Source of the DNA: Chitinophagaceae bacterium
GTDB taxonomy: Bacteria > Bacteroidota > Bacteroidia > Chitinophagales > UBA10324
Direction of reading: 5' to 3'
DNA: 64,000 nucleotides
Assembly (NCBI GenBank): GCA_016717285.1
Contig: JADKFU010000004.1
Span: 930,001-994,000 of the forward strand
The notes below the pieces were generated by a model, which was not told where the DNA came from, did no database searches, and saw only the letters and a list, made by a program, of their open reading frames with translations. Shown piece after piece: positions 35,120 through 43,485 of the stretch. Position 1 is the stretch's first letter; each line of letters opens with the position of its first letter. The position numbers and the translations under genes were made by a program.

Positions 35120-35776
35120 TTATTTCGCCGCATCTTTCTTCCCAAACCTCGTCTTCAAAAAAATATAAACTGAAGGAATCAATGAAACCAAAATGATCCC
35201 GATCACTACCGACTCAAAGTTTTCCTTCACAAAAGGCACATTTCCGAAAAAATAACCTGCATAACTGAAAAGCACCACCCACGAAAGTCCACCGATAAAA
35301 TTGAAGAGGACGAAACGGCCGTATTTCATCTGTCCTACTCCGGCGATAAACGGTGCGAAGGTGCGGAGGATGGGCGCGAAACGGGTATAGACGATTGTCA
35401 TGGAGCCGTAGTTGTCGAAAAATTTCTGTGTACGTTCGAGGTATTCGCGTTTGATAAAACGGTAATTCTGTTCAAAGACTTTCGGGCCAATGTATCGACC
35501 AATGGAGTAATTCAGAAGGTTTCCGGTGAACGCGGCAATCACCAGCAAAACCACTAGCAAATGAATATTCAAACCACTTCCATCAAGTGCTGCAATAGCT
35601 CCCGCTGCAAATAACATGGAGTCTCCTGGTAAAATGGGCATAACCACCAATCCGGTTTCACAAAAAATAATGGCGAATAGAATCAGGTAGGTAAGCGTTC
35701 CGTAGTTGGAAGTAATCTCTATAAGATGTTTATCAATATGCAGTACAAAATCAATCAGGGAATGTAGCAGCTCCAT
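35120..35776 (-). CDS. DedA family membrane protein
   Basis: Integral membrane protein of 218 aa, VTT/SNARE-associated superfamily. Features: LPGDSMLFAAGAIAA (conserved proline-glycine segment after the first helix), GNLLNYSIGRYIG, and the signature RFAPILRTFAPFIAGVGQMKY. Several TM helices follow, including NFIGGLSWVVLFSYAGYFFG and a C-terminal one at residues 185-210. DedA proteins support membrane potential and envelope homeostasis, and some are undecaprenyl-phosphate or phospholipid flippases. Which lipid applies here is unknown. Single gene, convergent with the T9SS gene. Confidence 0.93.
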   Translation of the reverse strand: MELLHSLIDFVLHIDKHLIEITSNYGTLTYLILFAIIFCETGLVVMPILPGDSMLFAAGAIAALDGSGLNIHLLVVLLVIAAFTGNLLNYSIGRYIGPKVFEQNYRFIKREYLERTQKFFDNYGSMTIVYTRFAPILRTFAPFIAGVGQMKYGRFVLFNFIGGLSWVVLFSYAGYFFGNVPFVKENFESVVIGIILVSLIPSVYIFLKTRFGKKDAAK

Positions 35777-35831
35777 TTAAAAAATTTCGGGCAAAGGTAT
35801 TTAAATATTTGGGAGGCGGTGTGAGGGTGAT

Positions 35832-35985
35832 GATGACCAATGACTGGATGGTTAAATGGTTGAATGGTTAATTGTTTAATTGTTTAATTGTTGCGGCGAA
35901 GCCGATGTGTCGATGACTGAATGACTGAATGAGTGAATGTTTGGATTGTTTAATTGTTGCGGCGAAGCCGGTGTTGCCATCATGC
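35832..35985 (+). repeat. Direct repeats of an ATTGTTTAATTG + GCGGCGAAGCCG element
   Basis: An identical 26-mer, ATTGTTTAATTGTTGC followed by GGCGAAGCCG, occurs at 35879-35904 and 35945-35970. Around it are TGACTGAATGACTGAATGAG and TGGTTAAATGGTTGAATGGT units. The core CGGCGAAGCCG can form a small hairpin. A related copy is at 11074-11104 on the other strand. It lies between the dedA and cysH genes. Function unknown; it looks like a dispersed intergenic element. Confidence 0.7.
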
Positions 35986-35992
35986 GCCATAC

Positions 35993-36652
35993 TTATTTAC
36001 TCCCAACAAGGTCTGTATTCAAGCCACACTCCGTCTTCTTTAATCCGAACCATCTTCCTTCGCGTGAATCGGTTTCTATTTCCATTTTACGGGTGCAGGG
36101 TTCGCAGCCGATGCTGAAGTAACCTTTGTCTTCTAACGGATGGTGCGGAATATGGTACTCTTTGCGATAAGCATAAATCATCTTCGGTGACCAGTCGAGC
36201 ATAGGATGAAAGCGGATCGTGTTGAATGGCGCCGGTTCTTCGATCTTAAAACTTTTTCTTACATCACTCTGATCACCACGCACACCGTTGATCCAGACAT
36301 CATGAGCAGCAAGAACGGGTTCTAATGGTTGGGTCTTGTTCAGATAGCAACAATAATCTGGATCAGAAGCAAACAATAATTTTCCCCCGGCATCTTTCTG
36401 CATGCTCTTGGGCGTAAGTGGAAAAACATTTCTCACCTCCAGCCCAAATGTTTTTGCGATGTGATCTTTGAAGGCAACAGTTTCAGGAAAATGATAACCA
36501 GTATGAATAAAGAATACCGGAATAGATTTATCAATGCGGCTGATGATGTGCAGCAAAACGAGACTGTGTGTTTGAAATGAAGAAGTAGTAAACAACTTCA
36601 AACCTGTTTCCCGGTAGGCGATGATCTTGTCTTTGATGGCCTCGAATTCCAT
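35993..36652 (-). CDS. cysH: Assimilatory adenylylsulfate/phosphoadenylylsulfate reductase (4Fe-4S type)
   Basis: Reduces APS (or PAPS) to sulfite in cysteine biosynthesis, 219 aa. It has the iron-sulfur cysteine pattern of APS-reducing enzymes: Cys101-Cys102 (DYCCYLNK) and Cys183-x2-Cys186 (IGCEPCTRK). The catalytic C-terminal cysteine is in KKTECGLN (Cys209). PAPS reductases of the E. coli type lack the CC/CxxC cluster cysteines, so the APS-type reading is favoured. Other motifs: GYHFPETVAFKDHIAKTFGL and RFHPMLDWSPKMIY. No cysDN or sulfite reductase gene is adjacent. The leftward transcript runs into the repeat region at 35832-35985. Confidence 0.93.
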   Translation of the reverse strand: MEFEAIKDKIIAYRETGLKLFTTSSFQTHSLVLLHIISRIDKSIPVFFIHTGYHFPETVAFKDHIAKTFGLEVRNVFPLTPKSMQKDAGGKLLFASDPDYCCYLNKTQPLEPVLAAHDVWINGVRGDQSDVRKSFKIEEPAPFNTIRFHPMLDWSPKMIYAYRKEYHIPHHPLEDKGYFSIGCEPCTRKMEIETDSREGRWFGLKKTECGLNTDLVGSK

Positions 36653-36711
36653 GCGGTGTATTTTGAAAGTTCATCAATGGTTGAAGATCAAATATAGTTC
36701 AATGCTTGCTT

Positions 36712-36737
36712 CAATTAGGAATTAGGAATTAGGAATT
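36712..36737 (+). repeat. AATTAGG x3 tandem microrepeat
   Basis: AATTAGG is repeated three times (36713-36733), followed by AATT. It is just upstream of the cysH start. Like other short A/T repeats in this window it is intergenic; no function is implied. Confidence 0.55.
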
Positions 36738-36800
36738 GAAAAAAACTACGTTGCGGATGACAAATGACTTAATGACCAATGCCCAATGTCCAATGTCCAT

Positions 36801-37592
36801 TCACACAGTCGGATTAATTACGCAATCCAGAAACTCTGCATAGACATTTCTATTTGTGGCTATCATTTCTTTTCCGAATAAATAATTTTCTCCACCACTG
36901 AAATCAGTAACTTTTCCTCCAGCTTCCATTACAATCAACGCACCGCCGGCCACATCCCAGGGATTCAGGTTGTATTCATAAAAGGCATCGAGTCTTCCGC
37001 AGGCAACATACACCATGTCCACTGCGGCAGAGCCAAACCTGCGGACGCCATGACTATTTTGAAAAAGAATCTTTAGCGTGTTAAAGAATCGTTCGAGGTG
37101 TGGAAAATTGCTGTATGGAAATCCGGTTGCGCACAGTGCGTTGCGCAAGGATGCTGTTTCTGTTACGTGGATTTTTTTCCCATTGAGAAATGCACCGCTG
37201 TTTTTCCAGGCATAAAAACATTCATCAAGATTTACTTCGTATACCACCCCAATCAACAATTCATCATTTTGTTGCAACGCGATGCTGACTGCGAAAACAG
37301 GAATGCCATGAATGAAGTTAGTGGTGCCATCCAGCGGATCGATGATCCATTTTAGTGTTGCTGATGTATCGTCTACTGTTTTTTCTTCCGTCAGAAATCC
37401 TGCATCAGGCAACACTGCTTTCAATCCTTCCACAATCATTTTTTCCGCAGTTACATCTACATACGAAACAAGATCGCGGTCTCCTTTTTTGATCACGTTC
37501 GATTGTTCGAATTTCTTTCGCTCTTCCCGGATGAATGCACCGGCTTTGCGCGCAACATCTACTGCTTGCTGACAAATTATTTCAAGATTCAT
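36801..37592 (-). CDS. Inositol monophosphatase family protein
   Basis: Mg2+-dependent phosphatase of 263 aa. Family motifs: VTAEKMIVEGL with the metal-binding Asp region, GFLTEEKTVDD (Glu ligand), WIIDPLDGTTNFIHGIPVFAVSIAL (the inositol monophosphatase signature 1, with its Asp and Thr), and NPWDVAGGALIVMEAGGKV (signature 2). The substrate could be inositol-1-phosphate, 3'-phosphoadenosine-5'-phosphate (CysQ-like) or fructose-1,6-bisphosphate. cysH is directly next to it (about 150 bp), which hints at PAP removal, but the sequence does not prove it. Confidence 0.88.
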   Translation of the reverse strand: MNLEIICQQAVDVARKAGAFIREERKKFEQSNVIKKGDRDLVSYVDVTAEKMIVEGLKAVLPDAGFLTEEKTVDDTSATLKWIIDPLDGTTNFIHGIPVFAVSIALQQNDELLIGVVYEVNLDECFYAWKNSGAFLNGKKIHVTETASLRNALCATGFPYSNFPHLERFFNTLKILFQNSHGVRRFGSAAVDMVYVACGRLDAFYEYNLNPWDVAGGALIVMEAGGKVTDFSGGENYLFGKEMIATNRNVYAEFLDCVINPTV

Positions 37593-37641
37593 AAAAGTTG
37601 TTTAGAAATGAGCTGAATATTTTGGTTTAGAATGTAAGCCC

Positions 37642-37680
37642 TTCGACAAACTCAGGTTGTGTGCCCCTGAGTTTATCGAA
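37642..37680. repeat. REP-like palindrome TTCGACAAACTCAGG
   Basis: TTCGAcAAACTCAGG (37642-37656) pairs with CCTGAGTTTaTCGAA (37666-37680): a 15-bp stem with a single mismatch. The sequence resembles the widespread repetitive extragenic palindromes of the CCCTTCGACAAGCTCAGG type. It lies between the lnt stop and the phosphatase start. Confidence 0.7.
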
Positions 37681-37734
37681 TGGCCTTCACTTCACAAGTT
37701 GTTTATGCTGCAAATACTTTTTCGAATCACCAGG

Positions 37735-39378
37735 CTATTCCATCATCTGCGTTTTCTTTCCGCTAAACCTTTTAATGAATGCAAACAGCGCCAGCAATAT
37801 GCTCAATAGAATCGCCGCTCTTCCGATATAATCACCAAACCTGACATAGAAAGTCAACTCATTATTTGCATGCAAAATTGTTTTAATAGCAGCCGGTTGC
37901 CACCATGCAGTAGCCTGGGAAACGTCACCACGCTGATTGATGAATGCAGAAGTGCCGGTATTCGCAACCTGTGCAACGTCGCGTCTTGTTTCAATTGCCC
38001 GAAGCCTTCCATATTGCAGGTGTTGTTTGTAGCCGTCGGTATTTCCCCACCAGCCGTCATTGGTAATAATGAATAACAGGTTGCCACCCCGCCGTACATA
38101 TTCCGTCGCATATTCACCATAAATGGATTCATAACAAATCATGGGTCCTACACCTGTGGAATCTGCACTGTGAAATACATCACGGTGTTCCTGCTTTCCC
38201 AAACTGCCGCTGATACCGCCCATCTGAATAGCGAGTGGTTCTAAAAATTTGAAGAGCTGCGGATAGGGCATTTGTTCCACTCCCGGAACAAGCTTCGATT
38301 TGTGATAGTATGGAATATTGTGCGATGAATCAAGTTGAATAGCAGTGTTAAAAGCATCGTACCAGAACTTGCCACTTGATGATTGACGTGCTGTGGCGGT
38401 TTCATCGTTATCATACCTTTTGTAGGCATTGATGCCGGTTATCAATTTCAGTTTTGGATACGGAATCAGAAATTGTTTCAGCTTATCAATAGTTTTGTCG
38501 GCGGCAAGGTCATTGATAAAAATTCCCTGCGGAATAGCGGTTTCGGGCCATACGAGGTAATCCGTTTGTGAATCAACATTTCCTTTAGAAAGCTGTAACA
38601 ATGCATTCAACTGCTTATCCAATGTGCTGAAATCAAACTTTTCATTATACGGATCAATGTTTGGTTGAATCAACACTACCTGTTTATCAGCACCTTTTTC
38701 CCGATAGGAAAAATATTGTAAAAGGGAAATCGTAATGGGTAACAGAATTAACAGCGTAACCGGCAGATAATTTTTCCAATTTGAAATATGATTTTTGTCT
38801 GTTCTGCTCATTTGAAAAATACTTTTTCTAAGCAGTTGATAGATCAGAATATTGGCAGCAAGTATCCAAAACGTTCCGCCGAACACTCCTGTGTATGCAT
38901 ACCACTGTACCACCTGAGGAAACTGTGCAAAACCATTTCCCAGTGTAAGCCACGGCCAGGTGAGATCCCAGCGAAGATGAATAAATTCAAACGTGATCCA
39001 GTAGGCCACCAACGATATATAGCCCCATATTGCGCCCAGTCTTTTTTTAGTTCGGTGAAATCCAAGCAGTGGTATACACATCAGTAATGGATTGGCGGTG
39101 TTCGCGAAAATTCCGGCGAATGCAGTGGAGATATCTTTTGTTCCGAAATAAGTTGCGCCAACCCACCATGTAGTGCAAACATTCCAAACCAACAATGCGA
39201 GATAGCTGTAGCCGAAAAATTTTCTTGCTGAATTTGCTGAACTGCTGCAAGCCTCCTCCAGCCATAGAATCGGAACAAATCCTACAAACAACAATGGAAA
39301 AAAAGGAAGCGGTGGCCAGGCAAGCCATAAAATTATGCCGGAAGTAAAGGCAAGTAAATATTTTTGTGAGGTACTCAT
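37735..39378 (-). CDS. lnt: Apolipoprotein N-acyltransferase
   Basis: Inner-membrane enzyme that adds the third acyl chain to the N-terminal cysteine of lipoproteins. The protein is 547 aa. N-terminal TM helices cover residues 5-230; the nitrilase-like periplasmic domain follows with the Glu-Lys-Cys triad visible as LVWPETAIP (Glu), YYHKSKLVPGVEQMPY (Lys) and GPMICYESIYGEY (Cys). The C-terminal TM helix is near residue 525. Lnt is essential for lipoprotein traffic in proteobacteria; the many lipoprotein-like and T9SS proteins here are consistent with it. It follows rsmI by 28 bp and probably shares its transcript. Confidence 0.96.
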   Translation of the reverse strand: MSTSQKYLLAFTSGIILWLAWPPLPFFPLLFVGFVPILWLEEACSSSANSARKFFGYSYLALLVWNVCTTWWVGATYFGTKDISTAFAGIFANTANPLLMCIPLLGFHRTKKRLGAIWGYISLVAYWITFEFIHLRWDLTWPWLTLGNGFAQFPQVVQWYAYTGVFGGTFWILAANILIYQLLRKSIFQMSRTDKNHISNWKNYLPVTLLILLPITISLLQYFSYREKGADKQVVLIQPNIDPYNEKFDFSTLDKQLNALLQLSKGNVDSQTDYLVWPETAIPQGIFINDLAADKTIDKLKQFLIPYPKLKLITGINAYKRYDNDETATARQSSSGKFWYDAFNTAIQLDSSHNIPYYHKSKLVPGVEQMPYPQLFKFLEPLAIQMGGISGSLGKQEHRDVFHSADSTGVGPMICYESIYGEYATEYVRRGGNLLFIITNDGWWGNTDGYKQHLQYGRLRAIETRRDVAQVANTGTSAFINQRGDVSQATAWWQPAAIKTILHANNELTFYVRFGDYIGRAAILLSILLALFAFIKRFSGKKTQMME

Positions 39379-39406
39379 GCTGATTTATTTTGATGCTTCT
39401 TCCTAA

Positions 39407-40072
39407 TTATCCGATGCCTTCTATCACTACCACAATTTCTCCTTTTACCTGCTTGTCTTTAAAGTGATCGCGCAATTCACGGATGGTACCGTGCTGTGTT
39501 TCTTCAAATAATTTACTCAGTTCACGTGATACACTGAGCTTCCGGTTTTCTCCAAAAAAATGTTGCAACTCTTCGAGCAGTTTTTCCAAACGATTGGGAG
39601 ATTCATAAAGTACGATAGTTCTTGGCTCAATGGATAATGCTTTCAATCTTGTTTGTCTTCCTTTTTTTTGCGGTAAAAATCCGGTAAATAAAAATTCGGT
39701 GGTGGGAAAACCTGAAACGATTAATGCAGGAACAAATGCAGTAGCGCCGGGTAAACAGGTGATAGGTAAATGTTCCTTCACGCATTCGCGAACGAGCAAA
39801 TAACCTGCATCAGAAATTCCAGGTGTACCTGAATCGGATATCATGGCCATCTGTTCACCATTCTTTAAACGTTGCACTAACTGGCTGGTGATTTCATGTT
39901 CATTGTGTTGATGGTAAGAAATCATTTTGGTCGCAATCTCAAAATGCTTCAGTAATATGCCTGACTTACGGGTGTCTTCTGCAAGAATAATATGCACTTC
40001 TTTTAATACCCTGATGGCACGTAATGTCATGTCTTCGAGGTTGCCGATGGGTGTAGGTACGATATAGAGCAT
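39407..40072 (-). CDS. rsmI: 16S rRNA (cytidine1402-2'-O)-methyltransferase
   Basis: SAM-dependent methyltransferase of the ribosomal decoding centre, 221 aa (usual 220-290; this is the short form). Family signatures: YIVPTPIGNLEDMTLRAIRVLKEVHIILAEDTRKS at the N-terminus, HNEHEITSQLVQRLKNG, MISDSGTPGISDAGYLLVRE, and LPGATAFVPALIVSGFPTTEFLFTGFLP. The start ATG at 40072 is conserved. The gene is followed closely by lnt (28 bp) on the same strand. Confidence 0.95.
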   Translation of the reverse strand: MLYIVPTPIGNLEDMTLRAIRVLKEVHIILAEDTRKSGILLKHFEIATKMISYHQHNEHEITSQLVQRLKNGEQMAMISDSGTPGISDAGYLLVRECVKEHLPITCLPGATAFVPALIVSGFPTTEFLFTGFLPQKKGRQTRLKALSIEPRTIVLYESPNRLEKLLEELQHFFGENRKLSVSRELSKLFEETQHGTIRELRDHFKDKQVKGEIVVVIEGIG

Positions 40073-40118
40073 TTTGATTTTTGATTATTACAGGATGCAC
40101 AAATGACAAATGGCTTCA

Positions 40119-41483
40119 CTAAAAAGTATTTGCAAAATCAATCAGCAGTTGAAACAAATCATCATAGTCCGTCAGCGGTAATGTTTCTGCACGGTCAAAC
40201 ACATCGTGGTAAGCAGCTATTCCGCCCATCGTATAAATGAAAAAACAAGGAACTCCTTTTTCATAAAAGGAATAATGATCGCTGTTGGCGGCTTTGCCTC
40301 TTGGAGAAACCACTTTCAGCAATAATTTGAACTCGTTCAACTTCACGAGTTGATTGAATGCCAGCGGAAACTCTGTTCCGTTCACCACTTTAATGCCTTC
40401 ATCGCCTGTTCCAACAATATCGAGGTTCACTAAAAATTTAATATTACCTAAAGGGAACAGTGGATGATTTACGTAGTGCCGGGAGCCTAACAAACCTAAT
40501 TCTTCACCACTGAAGAACATAAACGCAATCGAATATTTTGATGGGTGTGACGCATAATATTTTGCAAGATTCAGCACCATTGATGTTCCGCTTGCATTAT
40601 CATTTGCGCCGGGAAAATAAGTGCTATCACCCATTTGTCCGAGGTGATCATAGTGAGCAGTGAAAACCAGAAAAGAGTCAGGCATGGATGTTCCTTTCAC
40701 ATAGCCGATCACATTTTGCGTTCTGTAGTTTTTCTTCCACTCACTTTCAATATCAACAGTAACCACTGATTTTTTTGTTTTGGGCAAGCTGCCTTTCACC
40801 TGCAAATAGCAAAACGACAATTGATCCTGAGAGGCATCCCATGTTAGTTTATTATCCGAATATTCCACCACGCCTTTTGCACCAAAGGCAACTGATTCAC
40901 GAAGTGCCTGTTGCCACAACCCGTATTGCTCTTTCGTAAAATTATCTTTCGCAACAAGGAAGAAGTGCTGCTTATTATTTTGAGTGGACAATTCCTTAAG
41001 CAGATTGTTAATAGACACAAGTGAAGTATCTGCGACAGGTTTATTAATGATCACTGCATTAAATTTTCCCTTGCAGGAGGCTGAAGCGGCATCAACCAAA
41101 AAATCTTTTCCTGCAATTAATGCTATTCCATTCACATTTAATTTCATGGCGCCTGGAAAAACATTAGTGCTTAGCGCATATTGTTGAAAATAGTTTTTAC
41201 TGAAAGCCTGAAGGCCGAAGTTTTTCATCTCCTGCTGAATAAATTCAGCGGCCTTCCAATCGGAAGAATCCACGTATCCTCTTCCGTCCATTGAAGCGGA
41301 GGTGAGTGTATCAATTACTTTGGTTGCGTAGGTGAGCGTTGGAGATTGTGCAACTGAATGCTGCAATGAAAACAGGCTGAGTGCGAAAAGCAATCGATAT
41401 TTGAGTTGCGAATGTATTTGTTGCAACTTTCTGGTAAGGAATGATGGTTTGAAAAACCTGTTATTCAATAAGCCACTACTCAT
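40119..41483 (-). CDS. Secreted M28-family zinc peptidase
   Basis: Predicted aminopeptidase or exopeptidase of the M28 family. I use the ATG at 41483 (454 aa), which overlaps the purS stop (ATGAGTAG). A TTG at 41498 would start earlier inside purS. A signal peptide-like segment is at residues 28-46 (LLFALSLFSLQHSVAQ). The zinc ligands are in order: FTAHYDHLG (His), GANDNASGTSMVL (Asp), SGEELGLLGSRHY (Glu-Glu), NLDIVGTGDEG (Asp) and SDHYSFYEKGVP (His). It lies at the end of the pssA-purS-M28 set, whose overlaps point to translational coupling. The substrate peptides are unknown. Confidence 0.9.
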   Translation of the reverse strand: MSSGLLNNRFFKPSFLTRKLQQIHSQLKYRLLFALSLFSLQHSVAQSPTLTYATKVIDTLTSASMDGRGYVDSSDWKAAEFIQQEMKNFGLQAFSKNYFQQYALSTNVFPGAMKLNVNGIALIAGKDFLVDAASASCKGKFNAVIINKPVADTSLVSINNLLKELSTQNNKQHFFLVAKDNFTKEQYGLWQQALRESVAFGAKGVVEYSDNKLTWDASQDQLSFCYLQVKGSLPKTKKSVVTVDIESEWKKNYRTQNVIGYVKGTSMPDSFLVFTAHYDHLGQMGDSTYFPGANDNASGTSMVLNLAKYYASHPSKYSIAFMFFSGEELGLLGSRHYVNHPLFPLGNIKFLVNLDIVGTGDEGIKVVNGTEFPLAFNQLVKLNEFKLLLKVVSPRGKAANSDHYSFYEKGVPCFFIYTMGGIAAYHDVFDRAETLPLTDYDDLFQLLIDFANTF

Positions 41484-41724
41484 GCACTTCAAATTCAAAA
41501 TACTCCATCACCGGATTAGCCAGCAATTTTTTACAGGCAGTTTCGGCAAGTATTTTTGCTTCGGCAGCATCCGTGGCTTCAATCTTCAACCGGATGTGTT
41601 TGCCAATTCGCACTTCTCTCATTTCTTTGATGCCAAGGTTATTTAATCCGTGAAGAACAGCTTTGCCTTGCGGATCGAGCAATTCTTTGAGCGGCATTAC
41701 TTTTATTTCTGCAGTGAAAGTCAT
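41476..41724 (-). CDS. purS: Phosphoribosylformylglycinamidine synthase subunit PurS
   Basis: Small subunit (82 aa) of FGAM synthase in purine synthesis, acting with PurL and PurQ in organisms with a split enzyme. Motifs: FTAEIKVMPLKELLDPQGKAVLHGLNNLGIKEMREVRIGKHIRLKIEA matches the PurS fold (DPQGxAV...LGxxxxxxVRxGK). Its stop overlaps the M28 start by 8 bases, and its own start overlaps the pssA stop by 4 bases (ATGA). The operon context is unusual because purL and purQ are not here. Confidence 0.94.
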   Translation of the reverse strand: MTFTAEIKVMPLKELLDPQGKAVLHGLNNLGIKEMREVRIGKHIRLKIEATDAAEAKILAETACKKLLANPVMEYFEFEVHE

Positions 41725-42560
41725 ATTGATTTAGTTTCAGCTTTTATGTTTTGATCTTTTCTCTTTGCAAAAAAATATTGCGCGAGACAAATGAGAATGT
41801 ATAGTAAAATTACTGCAGCGATACCTGCATATTTGAAAACGATAATCAGTAAAGCACTTATAGCCAGGAAAATAAACTGTACTTCATTTCCCTTCCACTT
41901 AAATGATTTTGCCTTAAGCGCGAACATGGGAATTTCGGCCACCATCAGCCAGGAAAATAAAGCAATGGCAACATACAAAAACCATCTGTTCAATATGAAT
42001 GGTGCAAGGGTAAAAGCATTTGTGAAAACAATCAATGGTAATGCTGCGGCAAACAAAGCGCTGGCTGGTGTGGCCAAACCGATGAATCCGGATTGCTGAC
42101 GTTCATCCACATTGAATTTGGCAAGCCGGTAAACTGAGCACAGTGCAATTAAAAAAGCCGGTAGCATGTATATCATCGGAATATTCAAGGCTCCAGGCTG
42201 AAGGTGCCAGGCACCAGCAAGCAACTGATAATATATGCAGGCCGGTAAAACACCAAAGGTAACACCGTCAGCCAGTGAATCCAGTTGGCCGCCGATTGGT
42301 GAATTCGCGTTTAGTAAACGCGCAAAAAAACCATCGAAAAAATCCAATGCCGCAGCGCCAAAAATCATGAAGGAAGAAAGGTAAAGCCGGTTATTATACC
42401 CGAAGATGATTCCAAGATTTTTTCCGGAAGGGTCCAGTTCTTTTAACTCAACCGGAAAAATATGGTCGTTAAAAGCAAACAGGATCCCCAGGCAACCCAA
42501 AAACAGGTTACCAAGTGTAAACATATTCGGGATGTGCTTTACGAAGGGAGGTTGAGGCAT
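41721..42560 (-). CDS. pssA: CDP-diacylglycerol-serine O-phosphatidyltransferase
   Basis: Membrane enzyme that makes phosphatidylserine, the precursor of phosphatidylethanolamine. The protein is 279 aa with about eight TM helices. The CDP-alcohol phosphotransferase motif D-x2-D-G-x2-A-R-x8-11-G-x3-D-x3-D is visible: ALDFFDGFFARLLNANSPIGGQLDSLADG. The N-terminus, FVKHIPNMFTLGNLFLGCLGI, is typical of the PssA type. Several hydrophobic helices follow to LLYILICLAQYFF. The stop overlaps the purS start. psd is not in the window. Confidence 0.94.
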   Translation of the reverse strand: MPQPPFVKHIPNMFTLGNLFLGCLGILFAFNDHIFPVELKELDPSGKNLGIIFGYNNRLYLSSFMIFGAAALDFFDGFFARLLNANSPIGGQLDSLADGVTFGVLPACIYYQLLAGAWHLQPGALNIPMIYMLPAFLIALCSVYRLAKFNVDERQQSGFIGLATPASALFAAALPLIVFTNAFTLAPFILNRWFLYVAIALFSWLMVAEIPMFALKAKSFKWKGNEVQFIFLAISALLIIVFKYAGIAAVILLYILICLAQYFFAKRKDQNIKAETKSI

Positions 42561-42632
42561 TTACAAAGATGCGGGCGAAGATACTCGTGTAATCTTAGAA
42601 TCTGAAATGAAGTATGCAGCCAAAGGCATTTA

Positions 42633-43001
42633 TCAATGAAGAAAAAGATCTACTATTTTGGTTTGATTTCCATTTAAATTGGCAGAAGAACCTGTAGAAT
42701 ACAATACTTTTCCATTGGTGTCCAGCTTTTCAGAATAAATGTAATATGGACCAGCAGCGAGTGGAAACATGGAATAATAGCCAGAGGGTCCTGTTATCAC
42801 CGATTTGTCAAACCGGTCATGATGATCCTGGTATTCCACTATAGAAGTGTACAGATAAACAGTTACATTTTCTGCAGCTATTTCGAGATGAGTGGAGTCA
42901 TCCTGGTAGGTGACCTTTCCTTGAATCACATTTTTATTTGATTCGCAGGATGGAAGTACAATGAACAGGTAAAGCAGCGCTATTTTATTTTGCAATGTCA
43001 A
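42633..43001 (-). CDS. Small lipoprotein of unknown function
   Basis: Protein of 122 aa. The signal ends in VLPSC, with Cys19 as the lipidated residue. The rest is beta-rich (residues 27-122), with VIQGKVTYQDDSTHLEIAAENVTVYLYTS and GPSGYYSMFPLAAGPYYIYSEKL resembling a carboxypeptidase regulatory-like or prealbumin-like fold. No catalytic residues. It is 72 bases upstream of pssA on the same strand and may be the first gene of that transcript. Confidence 0.65.
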   Translation of the reverse strand: MTLQNKIALLYLFIVLPSCESNKNVIQGKVTYQDDSTHLEIAAENVTVYLYTSIVEYQDHHDRFDKSVITGPSGYYSMFPLAAGPYYIYSEKLDTNGKVLYSTGSSANLNGNQTKIVDLFLH

Positions 43002-43128
43002 CGTTGACAGAGTGGATTGAACAGAATCGTGAATTGGTTAGCGTGAAGTTACGGATTACCTTTTCACTTACAAAAAGTTTTTCGGCCGTAATAAGTGTGT
43101 ATCCGGCGCTTGCATAACAAAAATTAAA

Positions 43129-43166
43129 GAGGCACCAAGCATTCGATAATTGAATACTGGTGCCTC
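43129..43166 (-). terminator. Terminator after the T9SS sorting-domain fragment
   Basis: GAGGCACCA (43129-43137) is the exact complement of TGGTGCCTC (43158-43166). ATTC/GAAT extend the stem inside. On the minus strand it is followed by CTTTAATTTTTG. It lies 32 bases after the stop of the sorting-domain fragment, which suggests the split gene is read through as one unit. Confidence 0.8.
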
Positions 43167-43198
43167 CGTTTATCCTGTTTTACATTGCAATAATGCTG

Positions 43199-43453
43199 TC
43201 AGAACAGCAACTTTTCTGTATGCACCAACGATTGGGATCTGATGCTTACCAGGAAAATTCCCCTGCCGGGTGAAGGTATTTCAAAATTATTGACGCCCTC
43301 AAAATAAGTGATCGGGTAATGCTTTACGAGTCGTCCCATCACATCGTAAATCTGCAGCTCTGCACCTCCTGCCTGAGCGCTTGTTAACTCCATTGAATAA
43401 CCAGTTGGAGTGCGCAAAAACCGGATGTCGGATGTTGCCACTTCATCATCCAT
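43199..43453 (-). pseudogene. Separated T9SS type A C-terminal sorting domain (3' part of the hydrolase gene)
   Basis: 84 codons from an internal ATG, ending in TAA. The frame is open back to a stop at 43508-43510. The peptide SMELTSAQAGGAELQIYDVMGRLVKHYPITYFEGVNNFEIPSPGRGIFLVSI is a type A sorting domain without an attached protein. Joined to the upstream ORF by one extra A in the A6 tract at 43504-43509 it gives a continuous, sensible protein (...TVNKK-RNRIELTIS...). This is therefore the tail of the 43486-45294 gene, not an independent gene. Confidence 0.8.
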
Positions 43454-43485
43454 ATCGTTTTCTGTTTTGTCGCAATTTGAAATTG

